Assembly: GCA_964427425.1 (NCBI GenBank)
Contig: CAYRUD010000001.1
Location: 62,001 to 126,000, forward strand
DNA length: 64,000 nucleotides
Origin: CAYRUD01 sp964427425
GTDB taxonomy: Bacteria; Chlamydiota; Chlamydiia; Chlamydiales; FEN-1388
Direction of reading: 5' to 3'
Part shown: one piece after another, positions 1 through 8,811 of the stretch
How positions within the stretch are numbered: position 1 is the stretch's first letter
How the letters are laid out: the number at the start of each line of letters is the position of its first letter
Notes under the pieces: model-generated
What the model saw: only the letters and a program-made list of their open reading frames with translations
What the model was told of the DNA's origin: nothing
The model's database searches: none
Translations under genes and position numbers: made by a program

Positions 1-2
1 GA

Positions 3-392
3 TTTGTTCCTGAAATGGGAGCTCGTCCTCTCAGACGTGTTGTTGAGCAATACATTGAGGATACCATCTCTGAGCTTATTTTAAAGAATCCGAATGCTGC
101 TTGGTCGTGTATACTTGACGTTGAAGGAGAAAAGATCATCGTTAAGGATTTCACTATTACGAAGCAAGAGATACACTCATCAGATGAACATACCGATGAA
201 GGGGAAAAAGAAAAGGCGATCTCCGCTCGAACGTCTTCGAATATGTATTCAACGGCTTCTCCAGGGAATTCTTCAAAAGATTCTGAATCAAATTCCCGCC
301 GTCGTTCTTCAACTCGAGGGAAAAAGAAGAGTGGATATGAAGATGAGCTATCCGAAACTGACTCGTTAGAGATTGATGAGGATGACTTATAA
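3..392 (+). CDS. clpC: ATP-dependent Clp protease ATPase ClpC, C-terminal fragment (gene enters from the left edge)
   Basis: The reading frame is open from the window edge. It starts inside the C-terminal small domain of a Clp/Hsp100 ATPase: the sequence MGARPLRRVVEQYIED followed by SELIL is the classic GARPLRR / IEDxLSE signature of the ClpC D2 C-domain, where arginines act as sensor 2 residues. ClpC unfolds substrates and feeds them to ClpP in the cytoplasm. After the conserved part (about residue 50) comes a tail of about 75 residues rich in Ser, Glu, Lys and Arg and ending acidic (DEDDL). I do not recall such a long tail from typical ClpC, so it may be lineage-specific. A hairpin terminator follows. 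The rest of the gene lies outside the window. Family call is firm; ClpC rather than ClpB/ClpA is inferred from the motif and chlamydial context. Confidence 0.85.
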   Translation, partial: FVPEMGARPLRRVVEQYIEDTISELILKNPNAAWSCILDVEGEKIIVKDFTITKQEIHSSDEHTDEGEKEKAISARTSSNMYSTASPGNSSKDSESNSRRRSSTRGKKKSGYEDELSETDSLEIDEDDL

Positions 393-436
393 AAGAAAAG
401 AGTTCTTCTAGCTCTCCCTTTCTTTTGTATGAGAAA

Positions 437-465
437 GCTCTCCACTAATGTGGAGGGCTTTTTTT
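437..465 (+). terminator. Rho-independent terminator after clpC
   Basis: A 9-bp GC-rich stem (GCTCTCCAC / GTGGAGGGC, one G-U pair) with a TAAT loop is followed directly by seven T residues. It lies 45 bases past the clpC stop, before the opposing ptsN gene. Confidence 0.85.
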
Positions 466-529
466 GTGGATACAGATACAGATCTCTGAAAAGGCCTGAA
501 GGAAAATCTCCTAATAAAAAGCCTTTATT

Positions 530-1012
530 TCATGAATTTTGCGGAGTGTACTCTAGAAGAGTTTCTTTGACAGTTTGCGCGTTTGTCGCATTCAGAAGCT
601 TTCTTCGAGCTTCATCGCTTCGGATAACATGCGTCAAATTAGAGAGTAAAGAAAGGTACGAGCCTGGTTTATCATCTGGGCCGACTATCATGAAAATAAT
701 TCGTACTAAAGATTCATCCACAGCATCCCATTCAAGACCTTGCTGAAGAATCGCTACAGCTACTGTGAAAGATGGGAACGCTGGGATCTTAGCATGAGGT
801 ATTGCAACGCCCATGCCGATCCCAGTTGTCATTAGTTTTTCACGCTGATTAATCGTTTTAAAGATTACATCAGGGGTATAATGAGGATGCGTTGTGCTTA
901 CTTTGTGAGCAATAGACTCAGAAAGGTATGATAGGATGCCATCCTTTGTCGATGATTCGACAAAGAAGACAAGTTGTTCATCGATATGTGCAAGAAAATT
1001 ATTCTCCATCAC
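530..1012 (-). CDS. ptsN: PTS IIA-like nitrogen-regulatory protein PtsN
   Basis: This 160-residue protein is a single EIIA domain of the fructose/mannitol (PF00359) type. The segment GIGMGVAIPHAK carries the phosphorylatable histidine (about His73), and the GLEWDAVDE and GPDDKPGSYL stretches are family hallmarks. Such proteins accept phosphate from NPr/EI and act as regulators rather than sugar transporters; no EIIB or EIIC lies nearby. It is the last gene of the leftward accD-dut-ptsN run. I remember Chlamydiaceae carrying two ptsN copies downstream of dut; only one is present here. About 190 untranslated bases separate it from dut. It starts at ATG-ATG, with a weak GA-rich sequence upstream. 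Confidence 0.9.
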   Translation of the reverse strand: MMENNFLAHIDEQLVFFVESSTKDGILSYLSESIAHKVSTTHPHYTPDVIFKTINQREKLMTTGIGMGVAIPHAKIPAFPSFTVAVAILQQGLEWDAVDESLVRIIFMIVGPDDKPGSYLSLLSNLTHVIRSDEARRKLLNATNAQTVKETLLEYTPQNS

Positions 1013-1204
1013 TCTTTCTCTATCATTTACTCTAAATCATCGTCTTTTTTGAGAGTTGGAATCAGAGCACTCTTTCTGTTGTCTTTAATCTTTATACGTC
1101 TCCTTCCTCCACGAGAAGTAAGGGGCCACATCCTTCATTAGATAGATCTCTTTTGTCAAGAAAAAATGACAAAATAAGTACGAAATTATCTTTGGTCAGA
1201 GGAG

Positions 1205-1726
1205 TTAGTGCGTTCCGGTATGGCCGAATCCACCTTTTCCGCGTGCGGTATCGCTCAAGGATTCTTGTAACTCAAATTGAGCTTGCTCAAAGCGAGCTAC
1301 TACCATTTGGGCAATTCTCATTCCTGGTGTAACAGTGAACGCAGTATCACTTAAATTGATAAGAAGCACTTTCACTTCTCCTCGATAGTCTGAATCAATG
1401 GTCCCAGGCGTGTTAAGCAATGTTATACCATGATTGAAGGCAAGCCCGCTGCGGGGTCTCAGTTGAACTTCGTAGCCTTCAGGAATTTCCATGCGGATTC
1501 CTGTGGGAATAAGAGTTCTCTTACCTGGCTCTAAAGTAATCGGGCTATCGATAAAAGCTTTTAAGTCAGCTCCTGCAGCGCCTTTCGAGGCATATACTGG
1601 GATGCAGTCTTGGCTTTGAACATGAATGATAACAGAAACAGGTGCTGTCAGCTGCGTGTTTGCAGCTACTTGTAAAGAGAGAGAAGATGCAACTTCATTT
1701 CCCGATGAAAAATGGGTTCCGTTCAT
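1205..1726 (-). CDS. dut: Deoxyuridine 5'-triphosphate nucleotidohydrolase (dUTPase)
   Basis: Hydrolyses dUTP to dUMP and pyrophosphate, keeping uracil out of DNA and supplying dUMP. All five trimeric dUTPase motifs are visible in order: AGADLKA (1), RPRSGLAF (2), GTIDSDYRGEV (3), RIAQMVV (4) and the C-terminal arm RGKGGFGHTGTH (5). Motif 3 contains the catalytic Asp and motif 5 closes over the substrate. The 173-residue length exceeds the usual ~145-150 because of about 28 extra N-terminal residues before the conserved APVSV start. No internal ATG offers a shorter start, so the extension may be real. The neighbours accD upstream and ptsN downstream match the chlamydial arrangement. Confidence 0.95.
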   Translation of the reverse strand: MNGTHFSSGNEVASSLSLQVAANTQLTAPVSVIIHVQSQDCIPVYASKGAAGADLKAFIDSPITLEPGKRTLIPTGIRMEIPEGYEVQLRPRSGLAFNHGITLLNTPGTIDSDYRGEVKVLLINLSDTAFTVTPGMRIAQMVVARFEQAQFELQESLSDTARGKGGFGHTGTH

Positions 1727-1826
1727 TCTAGTATCTACTCCTTCCCTTAGTCATTTTCTTTTTATAGTAATCTCTAAGCATCTTACCATTCGTAGTAGAA
1801 GCAATCGATATCTGATTTTTAGCCTT

Positions 1827-2696
1827 TTACACAGTGTCTTTTGAGATTTTGTGTAAACCTGAATAAGAATATTCAAGAATAAGACCAAGAGTTGATCGAA
1901 GATTGTGACGAGGTACAATCGCATCGATCATTCCGTGCTCTAGAAGAAATTCCGATTGCTGTGCTCCAGGAGGAAGGGGTTTGCCTAGAATTTGCTCGAT
2001 GACTCGTGGCCCTGCAAAGCAGATAAGGGCGTTTGGTTCTGCGAGGATAATATCGCCGAGCGAGGCAAACGAAGCTGTGACTCCACCTGTGGTTGGATTT
2101 GTCAAAATGGAAATAAATGGAATGCGAGCGTCTTTTAATTTTTTAAGAGCTCCGCTGGTCTTTGCCATCTGCATGAGAGAGAGTATAGACTCTTGCATGC
2201 GAGCTCCACCAGAAGTTGATACAATCACAACGGGAAGCTTTTCTTTTAAGCCATGCTCAATCAAACGGGTAAGCTTTTCTCCAACAACTGATCCCATTGA
2301 TCCGCCCATAAAATTGAAATCAAGGACGCCCAAGGCGTAAGGAATTTCTTGAAGAGTTGCTGTTCCAACAGTGACTGCATCATCTTGACCGCTCTTTTCT
2401 TGAGCTTTCTTAAGACGTTCTGCATATGGCTCTGTATCGACGAATTCAAGGGCGTCAACCGCAGTAATTTCTTCCCACATTGGGGTGAAAGAATTGGGGT
2501 CAGTTAAGAGTAGGATTCGCTCTTCAAGACCTAATCGATAATGATAGTCACACTTAGGGCAGCAATTGAGATTTTTTTCTAACTCATTTGTGTGGATAAG
2601 CTCATTACACTTCGTGCATTTCAGCCACCCGCTAAACCCGTCCTTTTTTGTGGTGCTTATCTTGATCTTAGGCTTGGTACGGCTAAATAATCCCAT
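1827..2696 (-). CDS. accD: Acetyl-CoA carboxylase carboxyltransferase subunit beta
   Basis: Beta subunit of the carboxyltransferase half of acetyl-CoA carboxylase, which with AccA transfers the carboxyl group from biotin to acetyl-CoA to make malonyl-CoA. The N-terminal four-cysteine zinc ribbon is complete (C27, C30, C46, C49). It is followed by the crotonase-fold body with STSGGARMQES, LTNPTTGGVTASFA and FAGPRVIEQ, the last two forming the CoA/biotin site. The 289-residue length is normal. It heads the leftward accD-dut-ptsN run, with about 100 bases to dut. accA is not in the window. Confidence 0.97.
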   Translation of the reverse strand: MGLFSRTKPKIKISTTKKDGFSGWLKCTKCNELIHTNELEKNLNCCPKCDYHYRLGLEERILLLTDPNSFTPMWEEITAVDALEFVDTEPYAERLKKAQEKSGQDDAVTVGTATLQEIPYALGVLDFNFMGGSMGSVVGEKLTRLIEHGLKEKLPVVIVSTSGGARMQESILSLMQMAKTSGALKKLKDARIPFISILTNPTTGGVTASFASLGDIILAEPNALICFAGPRVIEQILGKPLPPGAQQSEFLLEHGMIDAIVPRHNLRSTLGLILEYSYSGLHKISKDTV

Positions 2697-3113
2697 ATGT
2701 TTCTTCTTGGCTACCTTTCACTTATGATCTTTAGAGGACAGCTAACTTTTCTCTTATACAGTAATCTCATGTCTTATGACATTCTTCCAAGCTATTAAGA
2801 GTGATTCAGCTTGAAAGACCCGCTATTTCTATTCCAAAAGTTTTTTCGGCTTTTACTTGTCCATCTATACTTATTTATCATCTCCTCATTTTTCTTTGGT
2901 AAGAAGATGTGATGTTCAAGAGAAGAAAGCAGCTCACAAGATGAGTTATTGTAGAAATGTTTCAGCTCATTTCGACAAGAGATGAGTCTTCATGCCACCG
3001 TTCAAGTTTTTTTAAGTTTACAGTCAATTTTCCTCCCACCCTTGGTCTGTTGCGAAGGGTAGAGGAGGAATGCGATAAAAGTTATTTATCCCAATGCCTT
3101 CATTCCAAAATTC
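2697..3113. other. Intergenic region upstream of accD
   Basis: About 417 bases separating the stop of the DHH-like gene from the accD start. It should hold the accD promoter, but I see no convincing -35/-10 pair. Two small inverted repeats are present: ATGTC/GACAT at 2769-2782, and ACCCTT/AAGGGT at 3038-3060, which has no T-tract and is not a clear terminator. No supported coding frame or structured RNA was found. Confidence 0.5.
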
Positions 3114-5777
3114 TTAAGGCACATATTTAGGAAGAAAAGGTGAGATTTGGGATTTCCTCGAATTTATTTGCCCAGCAGTGAATTGAAGGACAATGACAGC
3201 TGGAGTTTTCTCTGAAATAGCAAGCTCCTCATTCACCTTTTTCTGGATAGATTTAGCTCTTGGGAATCTCTCATTCGCCAGAGTATATCTTTTTTCGGTC
3301 TCTTTTCCTTCAACGATGATATCAAAGCTAAGAGCTTGCCCTGTCGATGAATTTTGAAAGAGTGTTAAAAAGACACTTAAATGCTCTTCAGCAATATTAG
3401 AGTCTGGAGCCCAAAGCCATATTTCATCTGAGTGTGCCCATGTAATATCATTGCCTGATCGAACTTCCTTTTCACCTGGAACTGTGCTGATCATATGGAG
3501 GAAGAAATCGACATGCGGGCTTGACGCAAGCGTTTTTTGAGCCTCTTCCAACCATCTTCTGATAAGTTTTGATCGAAGTTCTTGGTATGTTGGCATATTT
3601 CTTTCAAAGAGCTTTGTCTGGCCGATTTTACAGCAGCCGTTTTGCTCTTTTGTATCAGCGAAAAATGGAGATGGCTTTCCTTCTGCTGCATGAACGAGCG
3701 TCTTTTCAATTTCTTTTTCACGGAACTGATAGACGTTCTTATAGATTGAGTAGAGCTCTTCATTATGTAAGAGTCGTTTTGCCGCATTCTTTGTAAATGA
3801 AGCATCATGAGGAATATCATCAAAAGAGATGACCTTTACGGGCTTTCCATTGATAAGGGACGCGATTCTATTTAAGAGTTTCTCAAGGCATAGGACATCT
3901 CGCCGTGAGACTTTGCTTAAGAGATCGGTGTCATCCAAAATAGCGAGAATAAAGAGCATATACTCAATGATTTCTCGTTCGCGATGGACGAATGTGTAAG
4001 AAGGCGTTTTTGATCCTTGGGTTTTCCCTTTTTCAAGCGCATTTGAAACAGCGGCATAGATTTCTTCAGACTCATTCATGAGATCTAAAAGCCATGGAGA
4101 GATCTCATCATCACTTATAGAGCTCCATCGGCTATTGATTGCCAGAGAAAGTTCTGCGATGAGCGTATTAGAAGATTGAGCATCACCTAAGACAAGAGTA
4201 GAAGCTTGAGATGTTTTAATCGCAGATTTGTGGTGGTCGATAATGCTAATAACATCAATATATGACGCCATTTTAGTCTCTTCGAGATTGCTAAAGTCTC
4301 TTAAAGACGCGGTGCCAAGGATTGGTTTGTGAAGATCATTTGTCCATACAACACCAACTGGGAAACTAGAGCCATTGATCTCTGGAACTAGTACTGTAAG
4401 ATGTGCTGCGTGGTCTGTGCGATTTTTCATCTCCTCAACGGAACTCTTCAAGAACACATATTGATTCGAGATTCCTAGTACTTTGTCTTTAATAAGTAAA
4501 AGGTGCTCAAGTTTTTCCGCGCTGTCTCTTACTTTATTAATCTCTTGGGAGAGTGAGAGGATGGTCTTTTCAAGAATTTCCAATGCTTGAAGTCTATTTT
4601 GCGCATTGTTTTTATTTTCTTGAATTTTGTTAAAAATTGAACGAATAAAGTGCTTAATTTCTTTTTCTACATGGCTATGGAAGGTTTCATCGATCTTTTG
4701 GATGAACTCCTTAAATGGAGAGCCAAGCCCAGAAGAAACCCCAAGGATTTTCTTTAAATATTCATTGAAGAGTTTTCTAGATCTGTCTGAGAGTTCTTTG
4801 ACTGGGTCAGAGTCTTTAATAATTACTTCGAACTGCTTTTCAATCGCGCCTTCAATATGATCAAGCAAGACAGATTCTTCAGCAAGCGAATGAATGCAGG
4901 ATCGCTGGATTGCATTTTCGAACCAGCGAAGACAGTTTGAGAAGGCGCTTAATACGATTCGTACAGATTCCGCATCAGAGCTTCTCCACTCTCCCCGGTA
5001 GCATCCCTCATCATCGACAACAATATAAGCATGATCATCGCTACCATGCTCAATAGAGTCTCCTCGAGCATGAACTGAGACTTTATGAAAGTTCTTCTTC
5101 GATACGAGGTCTAAGGCAGTTAATGTGCAGGCTGTTGTCTCACGGGGCGCAGTCTTAATAAAACGAGGGGCTATGAAGGAGTCAAAGAGGTTGATAATGA
5201 ATCCGTCGCTAAAACCATTTGGTAAGCTCCATTGATGGATTCCCTCCGAGACACGAGCTCCAAAAGCGTCAAGCCAGCCTACAAATGAGGCAACAGTGGT
5301 GTCGACATCTGGTGATAAGTGTGCTGCAACAAAGTGAGAGCCTGGGAAGTACTTATTCATTCCGATAGGAAACAGCGCCTGGTACTCATCTCGAGGAATA
5401 AGACGTCCTACAATTTTTCCTCGAATCCGCAAGTTCTCATCAGGAGTTAATTTACTGAAATGGTTGAGCCAGAACTCAAAAAGAGAGAAAGAATATGGCT
5501 CTTTCAAGATCTTCTTTTCATTGATTTGTGAAATGTAATCAAAGACTGCGGGAAGGAGAAAGCAGGGGGATGGACTCTCTTCGATTAATTGCAGGAGTGA
5601 TCGATTGACGGCCTTAAATTTCTTTCTCTCAGTCAGTGATTGAAACTCGCTCTTCTCAAATGAATGTATAACATCAGGAAGTGCTTTAAACCGCGAAGGA
5701 GTTGGTTTCCAATCTCCAATACGGGGGGAGTGGGAGCTCGTTGATTGCGGATGGGGTACTGCAGTATGTTGCTTCAT
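3114..5777 (-). CDS. Large DHH-superfamily phosphoesterase-like protein with a coiled-coil insertion
   Basis: This 887-residue protein carries scattered motifs of the DHH phosphoesterases (RecJ, family II pyrophosphatase, PPX1 exopolyphosphatase). Motif I is AAHLSPDVDTTVASFVGWL at about 151-169. The DHH motif is IIDHHK at about 512-517. An SSNTLIAEL motif IV lies at about 535-543. A DHHA2-like AILDDTDLL lies at about 612-620 and resembles the ILxDT element of pyrophosphatase/PPX1. These residues bind two divalent metals in the family. Between motif I and DHH, some 350 residues intervene instead of the usual 60-80, including Lys/Glu-rich helices at about 350-450 likely to form a coiled coil. 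The substrate is not predictable; inorganic pyrophosphate, polyphosphate and a nucleotide are all possible. No signal peptide is evident. It is monocistronic on the minus strand. Confidence 0.55.
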   Translation of the reverse strand: MKQHTAVPHPQSTSSHSPRIGDWKPTPSRFKALPDVIHSFEKSEFQSLTERKKFKAVNRSLLQLIEESPSPCFLLPAVFDYISQINEKKILKEPYSFSLFEFWLNHFSKLTPDENLRIRGKIVGRLIPRDEYQALFPIGMNKYFPGSHFVAAHLSPDVDTTVASFVGWLDAFGARVSEGIHQWSLPNGFSDGFIINLFDSFIAPRFIKTAPRETTACTLTALDLVSKKNFHKVSVHARGDSIEHGSDDHAYIVVDDEGCYRGEWRSSDAESVRIVLSAFSNCLRWFENAIQRSCIHSLAEESVLLDHIEGAIEKQFEVIIKDSDPVKELSDRSRKLFNEYLKKILGVSSGLGSPFKEFIQKIDETFHSHVEKEIKHFIRSIFNKIQENKNNAQNRLQALEILEKTILSLSQEINKVRDSAEKLEHLLLIKDKVLGISNQYVFLKSSVEEMKNRTDHAAHLTVLVPEINGSSFPVGVVWTNDLHKPILGTASLRDFSNLEETKMASYIDVISIIDHHKSAIKTSQASTLVLGDAQSSNTLIAELSLAINSRWSSISDDEISPWLLDLMNESEEIYAAVSNALEKGKTQGSKTPSYTFVHREREIIEYMLFILAILDDTDLLSKVSRRDVLCLEKLLNRIASLINGKPVKVISFDDIPHDASFTKNAAKRLLHNEELYSIYKNVYQFREKEIEKTLVHAAEGKPSPFFADTKEQNGCCKIGQTKLFERNMPTYQELRSKLIRRWLEEAQKTLASSPHVDFFLHMISTVPGEKEVRSGNDITWAHSDEIWLWAPDSNIAEEHLSVFLTLFQNSSTGQALSFDIIVEGKETEKRYTLANERFPRAKSIQKKVNEELAISEKTPAVIVLQFTAGQINSRKSQISPFLPKYVP

Positions 5778-6026
5778 AATAAATGAATATGCCGTTCAAT
5801 TTTTATCGCATGTACAAAAGTGAGGGCTCAGGTCTTCAGCTCATTCAGTCTGAAGGTGAGACTCACTTGATTTCCCGTGAAGGGAGATTTCTCCATTCAT
5901 GGGAAGAAAATACATTAAAGCCAAAGAGATAATACAACTTTTCTCAAATGAGTTCTGTAAAAAGTTTTAAATAAAACGATAGTGTAGCGGCTTATCAGAG
6001 AAAAGAGCAAATGAAAGGAAAAAGAT

Positions 6027-6100
6027 CGGACCGAGTAGGATTCGAACCTACGACCACCCGCTTAGAAGGCGGGTGCTCTATCCACTGAGCTATCAGTCCG
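6027..6100 (-). tRNA. tRNA-Arg (anticodon TCT)
   Basis: Read on the minus strand, this 74-base segment folds as a cloverleaf. The acceptor stem is CGGACTG/CGGTCCG (one T-G pair). The D arm contains AGCTCAGT, and the anticodon stem ACCCGC/GCGGGT encloses the loop CTTCTAA. The T arm contains the canonical GGTTCGAATCC. The TCT anticodon reads AGA/AGG arginine codons, which are common in the neighbouring genes. CCA is not encoded. Confidence 0.95.
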
Positions 6101-6417
6101 TGAGAAAATAGAGTGCGTTGCAAAGATATAAGATCTCTTGTCTGCACTTTCTAGCTCGAATGCAACTATGCTATTTGAGAGACCGACTTCTTATCAATGG
6201 TAAATCGCTTATTCCGTGCTCATTTTTTTCATGAGAATGGGGCGAGAAGTTACGAGTTCATTGAATTTCAACGGGTATTGAATAAAAAAATAGGATGCAT
6301 CATGAGTTTCGGAATCTTTTTTATTAAAAGGAGAAGGGAGGTGGACGATATCCGTCTTATGATGGTATCTTCTTGTATCGATTATTTTTCTTTAAGAGAA
6401 GCAATACGCACTCTGTC
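6101..6417. other. Divergent intergenic region between tRNA-Arg and folK
   Basis: Holds upstream sequences for the leftward tRNA and rightward folK. A 74-codon frame (6197-6421) crosses it but looks like chance coding. No clear promoter or structured RNA was identified. Confidence 0.4.
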
Positions 6418-7065
6418 ATGAATTTACCAAAAAACTCTTCAAAAAAGCCCTATCCTATCTACCTTGGCCTCGGAGGTAACTTGGGCAATCCGTTGGATTG
6501 TTTTAAAATAGTTATCAATGAACTTTCTTCAAGTCCTGAAATGCGAGTTGAAAAAGTCTCATCCGTTTGGAAGACATCTCCGGTGGGCTTCTCAGAACAG
6601 CCAGATTTTCTTAATGCCGCGATCTTATGTTCGACGACGCTTTCTCTCGGTGAGATATTTTCTCTGACGGCATCTCTAGAGAAAAGGCTGGGGAAAGAAA
6701 AGAAAGAAAAGAATGGACCTCGGGTAATAGATATAGATATTCTTTACTCTCCGGCTGTGCGTATGTGTACTCCAGATATTTGTGTTCCCCATCCGAGGAT
6801 GCTTAAAAGGCTTTTTGTGCTTATGCCGCTCCAAGAAGTGCTTGAAGATGAAGAACTTGTTGTTCCATCCAACTTCTTGGATCAGCAAGAGATAGAACTT
6901 GTCAGAGAAGAGACTATCTCTGCCCCAGAGGCGACTAGAAAAGAAAGCACAAGAAAAGTTGAAATATCTGCTATAATTCGAGAGCTCAAAAAAATCTCTG
7001 ATCAGATTGCCATCCTTCATCGATCTTCGAGTGAGCGGTGGTGGGTTATTGAAAATGACAAATAA
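6418..7065 (+). CDS. folK: 2-amino-4-hydroxy-6-hydroxymethyldihydropteridine pyrophosphokinase (HPPK)
   Basis: Transfers pyrophosphate from ATP to 6-hydroxymethyl-dihydropterin in folate synthesis. Hallmarks are the N-terminal YLGLGGNLGNP, then SSVWKTSPVGFSEQPDFLNA, the catalytic/Mg-binding GPRVIDIDILY, and VPHPRMLKRLFVLMPLQEV. The frame is open upstream to a TTG at 6373, but the first ATG is at 6418, just before the conserved start, so I use that (215 residues). After the HPPK core (~155 residues) is an extension of about 60 residues of no known domain, rich in charged residues. In Chlamydiaceae FolK is, as I recall, fused to FolP; here it stands alone. It is followed after 80 bases by kdsA on the same strand. 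Confidence 0.9.
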   Translation: MNLPKNSSKKPYPIYLGLGGNLGNPLDCFKIVINELSSSPEMRVEKVSSVWKTSPVGFSEQPDFLNAAILCSTTLSLGEIFSLTASLEKRLGKEKKEKNGPRVIDIDILYSPAVRMCTPDICVPHPRMLKRLFVLMPLQEVLEDEELVVPSNFLDQQEIELVREETISAPEATRKESTRKVEISAIIRELKKISDQIAILHRSSSERWWVIENDK

Positions 7066-7145
7066 GGCTCCAAGGACGTGAGTACATAGGGCCTTTCTTT
7101 TAAGAAAAATGTGTTAATGGTTGAAAGACAAGAAGTGAGAGAGAG

Positions 7146-8006
7146 ATGAAAGAGATACATCCTGTACAGATTGGAAAAAATGTCCTTGTTGGCTCAAAAG
7201 AAAAGCTTACGCTCTTTTCCGGACCATGTGTGATTGAAAGTCGCGATCATGCAATGCGCTGTGCAGAAGAACTTGTTAAAATCACCCGTGATCGTCCAGT
7301 TCAATTTGTCTTTAAAGCAAGCTATGATAAGGCTAATCGTTCCTCCCACGAGACATATCGCGGCCTAGGCATTGATGAAGGACTAAAGGTTCTTCAAGAG
7401 ATCAAGACGACTTTTAATGTCCCAGTTATCTCTGACATTCATCAAGTCTCTGAAGTTGATAAGGCAAAAGAAGTGTTAGATGTCCTTCAAATTCCAGCCT
7501 TCCTCTGTAGACAGACCGATCTTATATTATGCTGTGCGGAGACTGGCTTGCCACTTCATGTAAAAAAGGGTCAGTTTATGGCGCCATGGGATATGGCGAA
7601 TATCGTTAAGAAAGCTCGCTCGAAGAAAAATAACAATGTGATTTTATGCGATCGGGGAACGATGTTTGGCTATGCCAACTTAGTAGTTGATATGAGGGCG
7701 TTTCAGATAATGCGGCAATCAGCTGCCGTCTCATTTGACGCTTCTCACTCGGTTCAAATGCCTGGTGCTTTAGGAACTTCGACAGGGGGACAACGAGAAT
7801 TTATTCCTCTTCTTACACGGGCTGCCGTCGCAGCTGGGATTGATGCTCTTTTCATAGAGTCTCACCCTGATCCTAAATCCGCGATGAGTGATAGTACAAC
7901 AGTTTTCCCTCTAAACCGATTAGGCGATCTTTTGGATGTCGTATTGCCAATTCATGAAATGGTCAAAAATGATCCTTTCATGCAAGGTTATGAAACTCTG
8001 CGGTAA
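7146..8006 (+). CDS. kdsA: 3-deoxy-8-phosphooctulonate synthase (KDO-8-P synthase)
   Basis: Condenses phosphoenolpyruvate with arabinose-5-phosphate to KDO-8-phosphate for the LPS inner core. The 286-residue protein shows FSGPCVIES, the phosphate/PEP-binding FKASYDKANRSS, LCRQTDLI, CDRGTMFGYANLVVDMR and SFDASHSVQMPG. Cys28 in the GPCVIES segment is the position that binds metal in the metal-dependent class (metal-free enzymes have Asn there), so this enzyme probably needs a divalent metal. A GAGAGAG purine stretch precedes the ATG. It is the first gene of a run with three LPS-transport genes, separated by only 14 bases from the next, which fits joint expression for LPS production. Confidence 0.97.
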   Translation: MKEIHPVQIGKNVLVGSKEKLTLFSGPCVIESRDHAMRCAEELVKITRDRPVQFVFKASYDKANRSSHETYRGLGIDEGLKVLQEIKTTFNVPVISDIHQVSEVDKAKEVLDVLQIPAFLCRQTDLILCCAETGLPLHVKKGQFMAPWDMANIVKKARSKKNNNVILCDRGTMFGYANLVVDMRAFQIMRQSAAVSFDASHSVQMPGALGTSTGGQREFIPLLTRAAVAAGIDALFIESHPDPKSAMSDSTTVFPLNRLGDLLDVVLPIHEMVKNDPFMQGYETLR

Positions 8007-8020
8007 AGGATTTTCATAAG

Positions 8021-8809
8021 ATGACTCTTCTCGATAAGAATAAACGCCGATTTTTTTGGGCTCTTCTTCTTTTGGCATTAGGTGCATGGGCAGTTGGAAA
8101 ATATATATGCGTCAAAGAGTCCGAAGCGAAGAAGTATTATAAGGCAAAGGAGTCGAGAAGAGGCTCTTTAAGAAAGGCAAAAGAGCAAAAGAAGGCTATT
8201 CAACTTCATCAGGAAAGAGAGGGAGTAACTCGTCAGCTTTTCCTTGAAAATGATGCGCCTTCGAGTAACATGCCCAGACGAGAATTCTTTCTAGAGGCTG
8301 ACTCAGCGGACATCAAGCTAGAGCTGCAATCAAAAGATTATGTGACGATTGAATGTTTTGAAAGGCCACGCGGCTGGTTCCAAGAGGAAATCTATTGGAT
8401 TTTAGAATCAACCCTTGAACGTGTTATTCCCCTGAGAATAAACAAAGGAGTCTCTTCTGATACCCTAGGCGATCAAGTTATATGGGTGTATGAGGCTGAT
8501 CAGTCGAAGAAAGTTGAAGAAGAAAAGACAGTAGAGATTTCTCCTCGGCAGAGAGTGCGTTATTTTGATGCAGGGAGAGCTGAGTGGAATTTCATGACGA
8601 ATGTTTTAACCGCATACATGGTATCGTTTTGTATTGTTGATGTGCCAGGTCATACGCCGACAAGATTAATAGACCCTCAGTCGATCTTAATGGAGGCGGA
8701 AGCAGAGACATCGACGTTTAACTTTCAGGCCCCCTCCGACCAAGAGGTTGTTGTCTCAACCGGAATGAAGCTGAAATTGGGATCTAGAAATTCATCTATC
8801 GGGGAGTAA
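8021..8809 (+). CDS. LptC-like LPS export membrane protein (CT654-like)
   Basis: A 262-residue protein with one N-terminal membrane segment (FFWALLLLALGAWAVGKYI, about residues 11-29) and the rest predicted extracytoplasmic. A charged, probably helical region follows the anchor (30-75). The remainder has no motif that I recognise with certainty. The call rests mainly on position: the gene lies between kdsA and the LptA-like and LptB genes, where an LptC is expected, and corresponds to chlamydial CT654 in the remembered order kdsA-CT654-yhbG. LptC joins the inner-membrane LptBFG transporter to LptA in the LPS bridge. The size and topology fit, though it is longer than E. coli LptC (about 190 residues). 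An alternative is another bitopic envelope protein. Confidence 0.6.
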   Translation: MTLLDKNKRRFFWALLLLALGAWAVGKYICVKESEAKKYYKAKESRRGSLRKAKEQKKAIQLHQEREGVTRQLFLENDAPSSNMPRREFFLEADSADIKLELQSKDYVTIECFERPRGWFQEEIYWILESTLERVIPLRINKGVSSDTLGDQVIWVYEADQSKKVEEEKTVEISPRQRVRYFDAGRAEWNFMTNVLTAYMVSFCIVDVPGHTPTRLIDPQSILMEAEAETSTFNFQAPSDQEVVVSTGMKLKLGSRNSSIGE

Positions 8810-8811
8810 TC

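Noticed and set aside
495..527. Possible terminator after ptsN (AAAGGC ... GGCCTTT)
   Set aside because: Outer stem is short with a large loop and only a small inner stem; too weak to list as a feature.
429..1012. Rightward frame (429-746) opposite ptsN
   Set aside because: It runs through the clpC terminator and lies antisense to the well-supported ptsN.
3038..3060. ACCCTT/AAGGGT inverted repeat as terminator of the DHH-like gene
   Set aside because: Only six pairs, no T-tract, and 55 bases past the stop; left as a weak repeat.
6197..6421. 74-codon frame upstream of folK
   Set aside because: Overlaps the folK start, has a poor ribosome-binding site and an unremarkable sequence.
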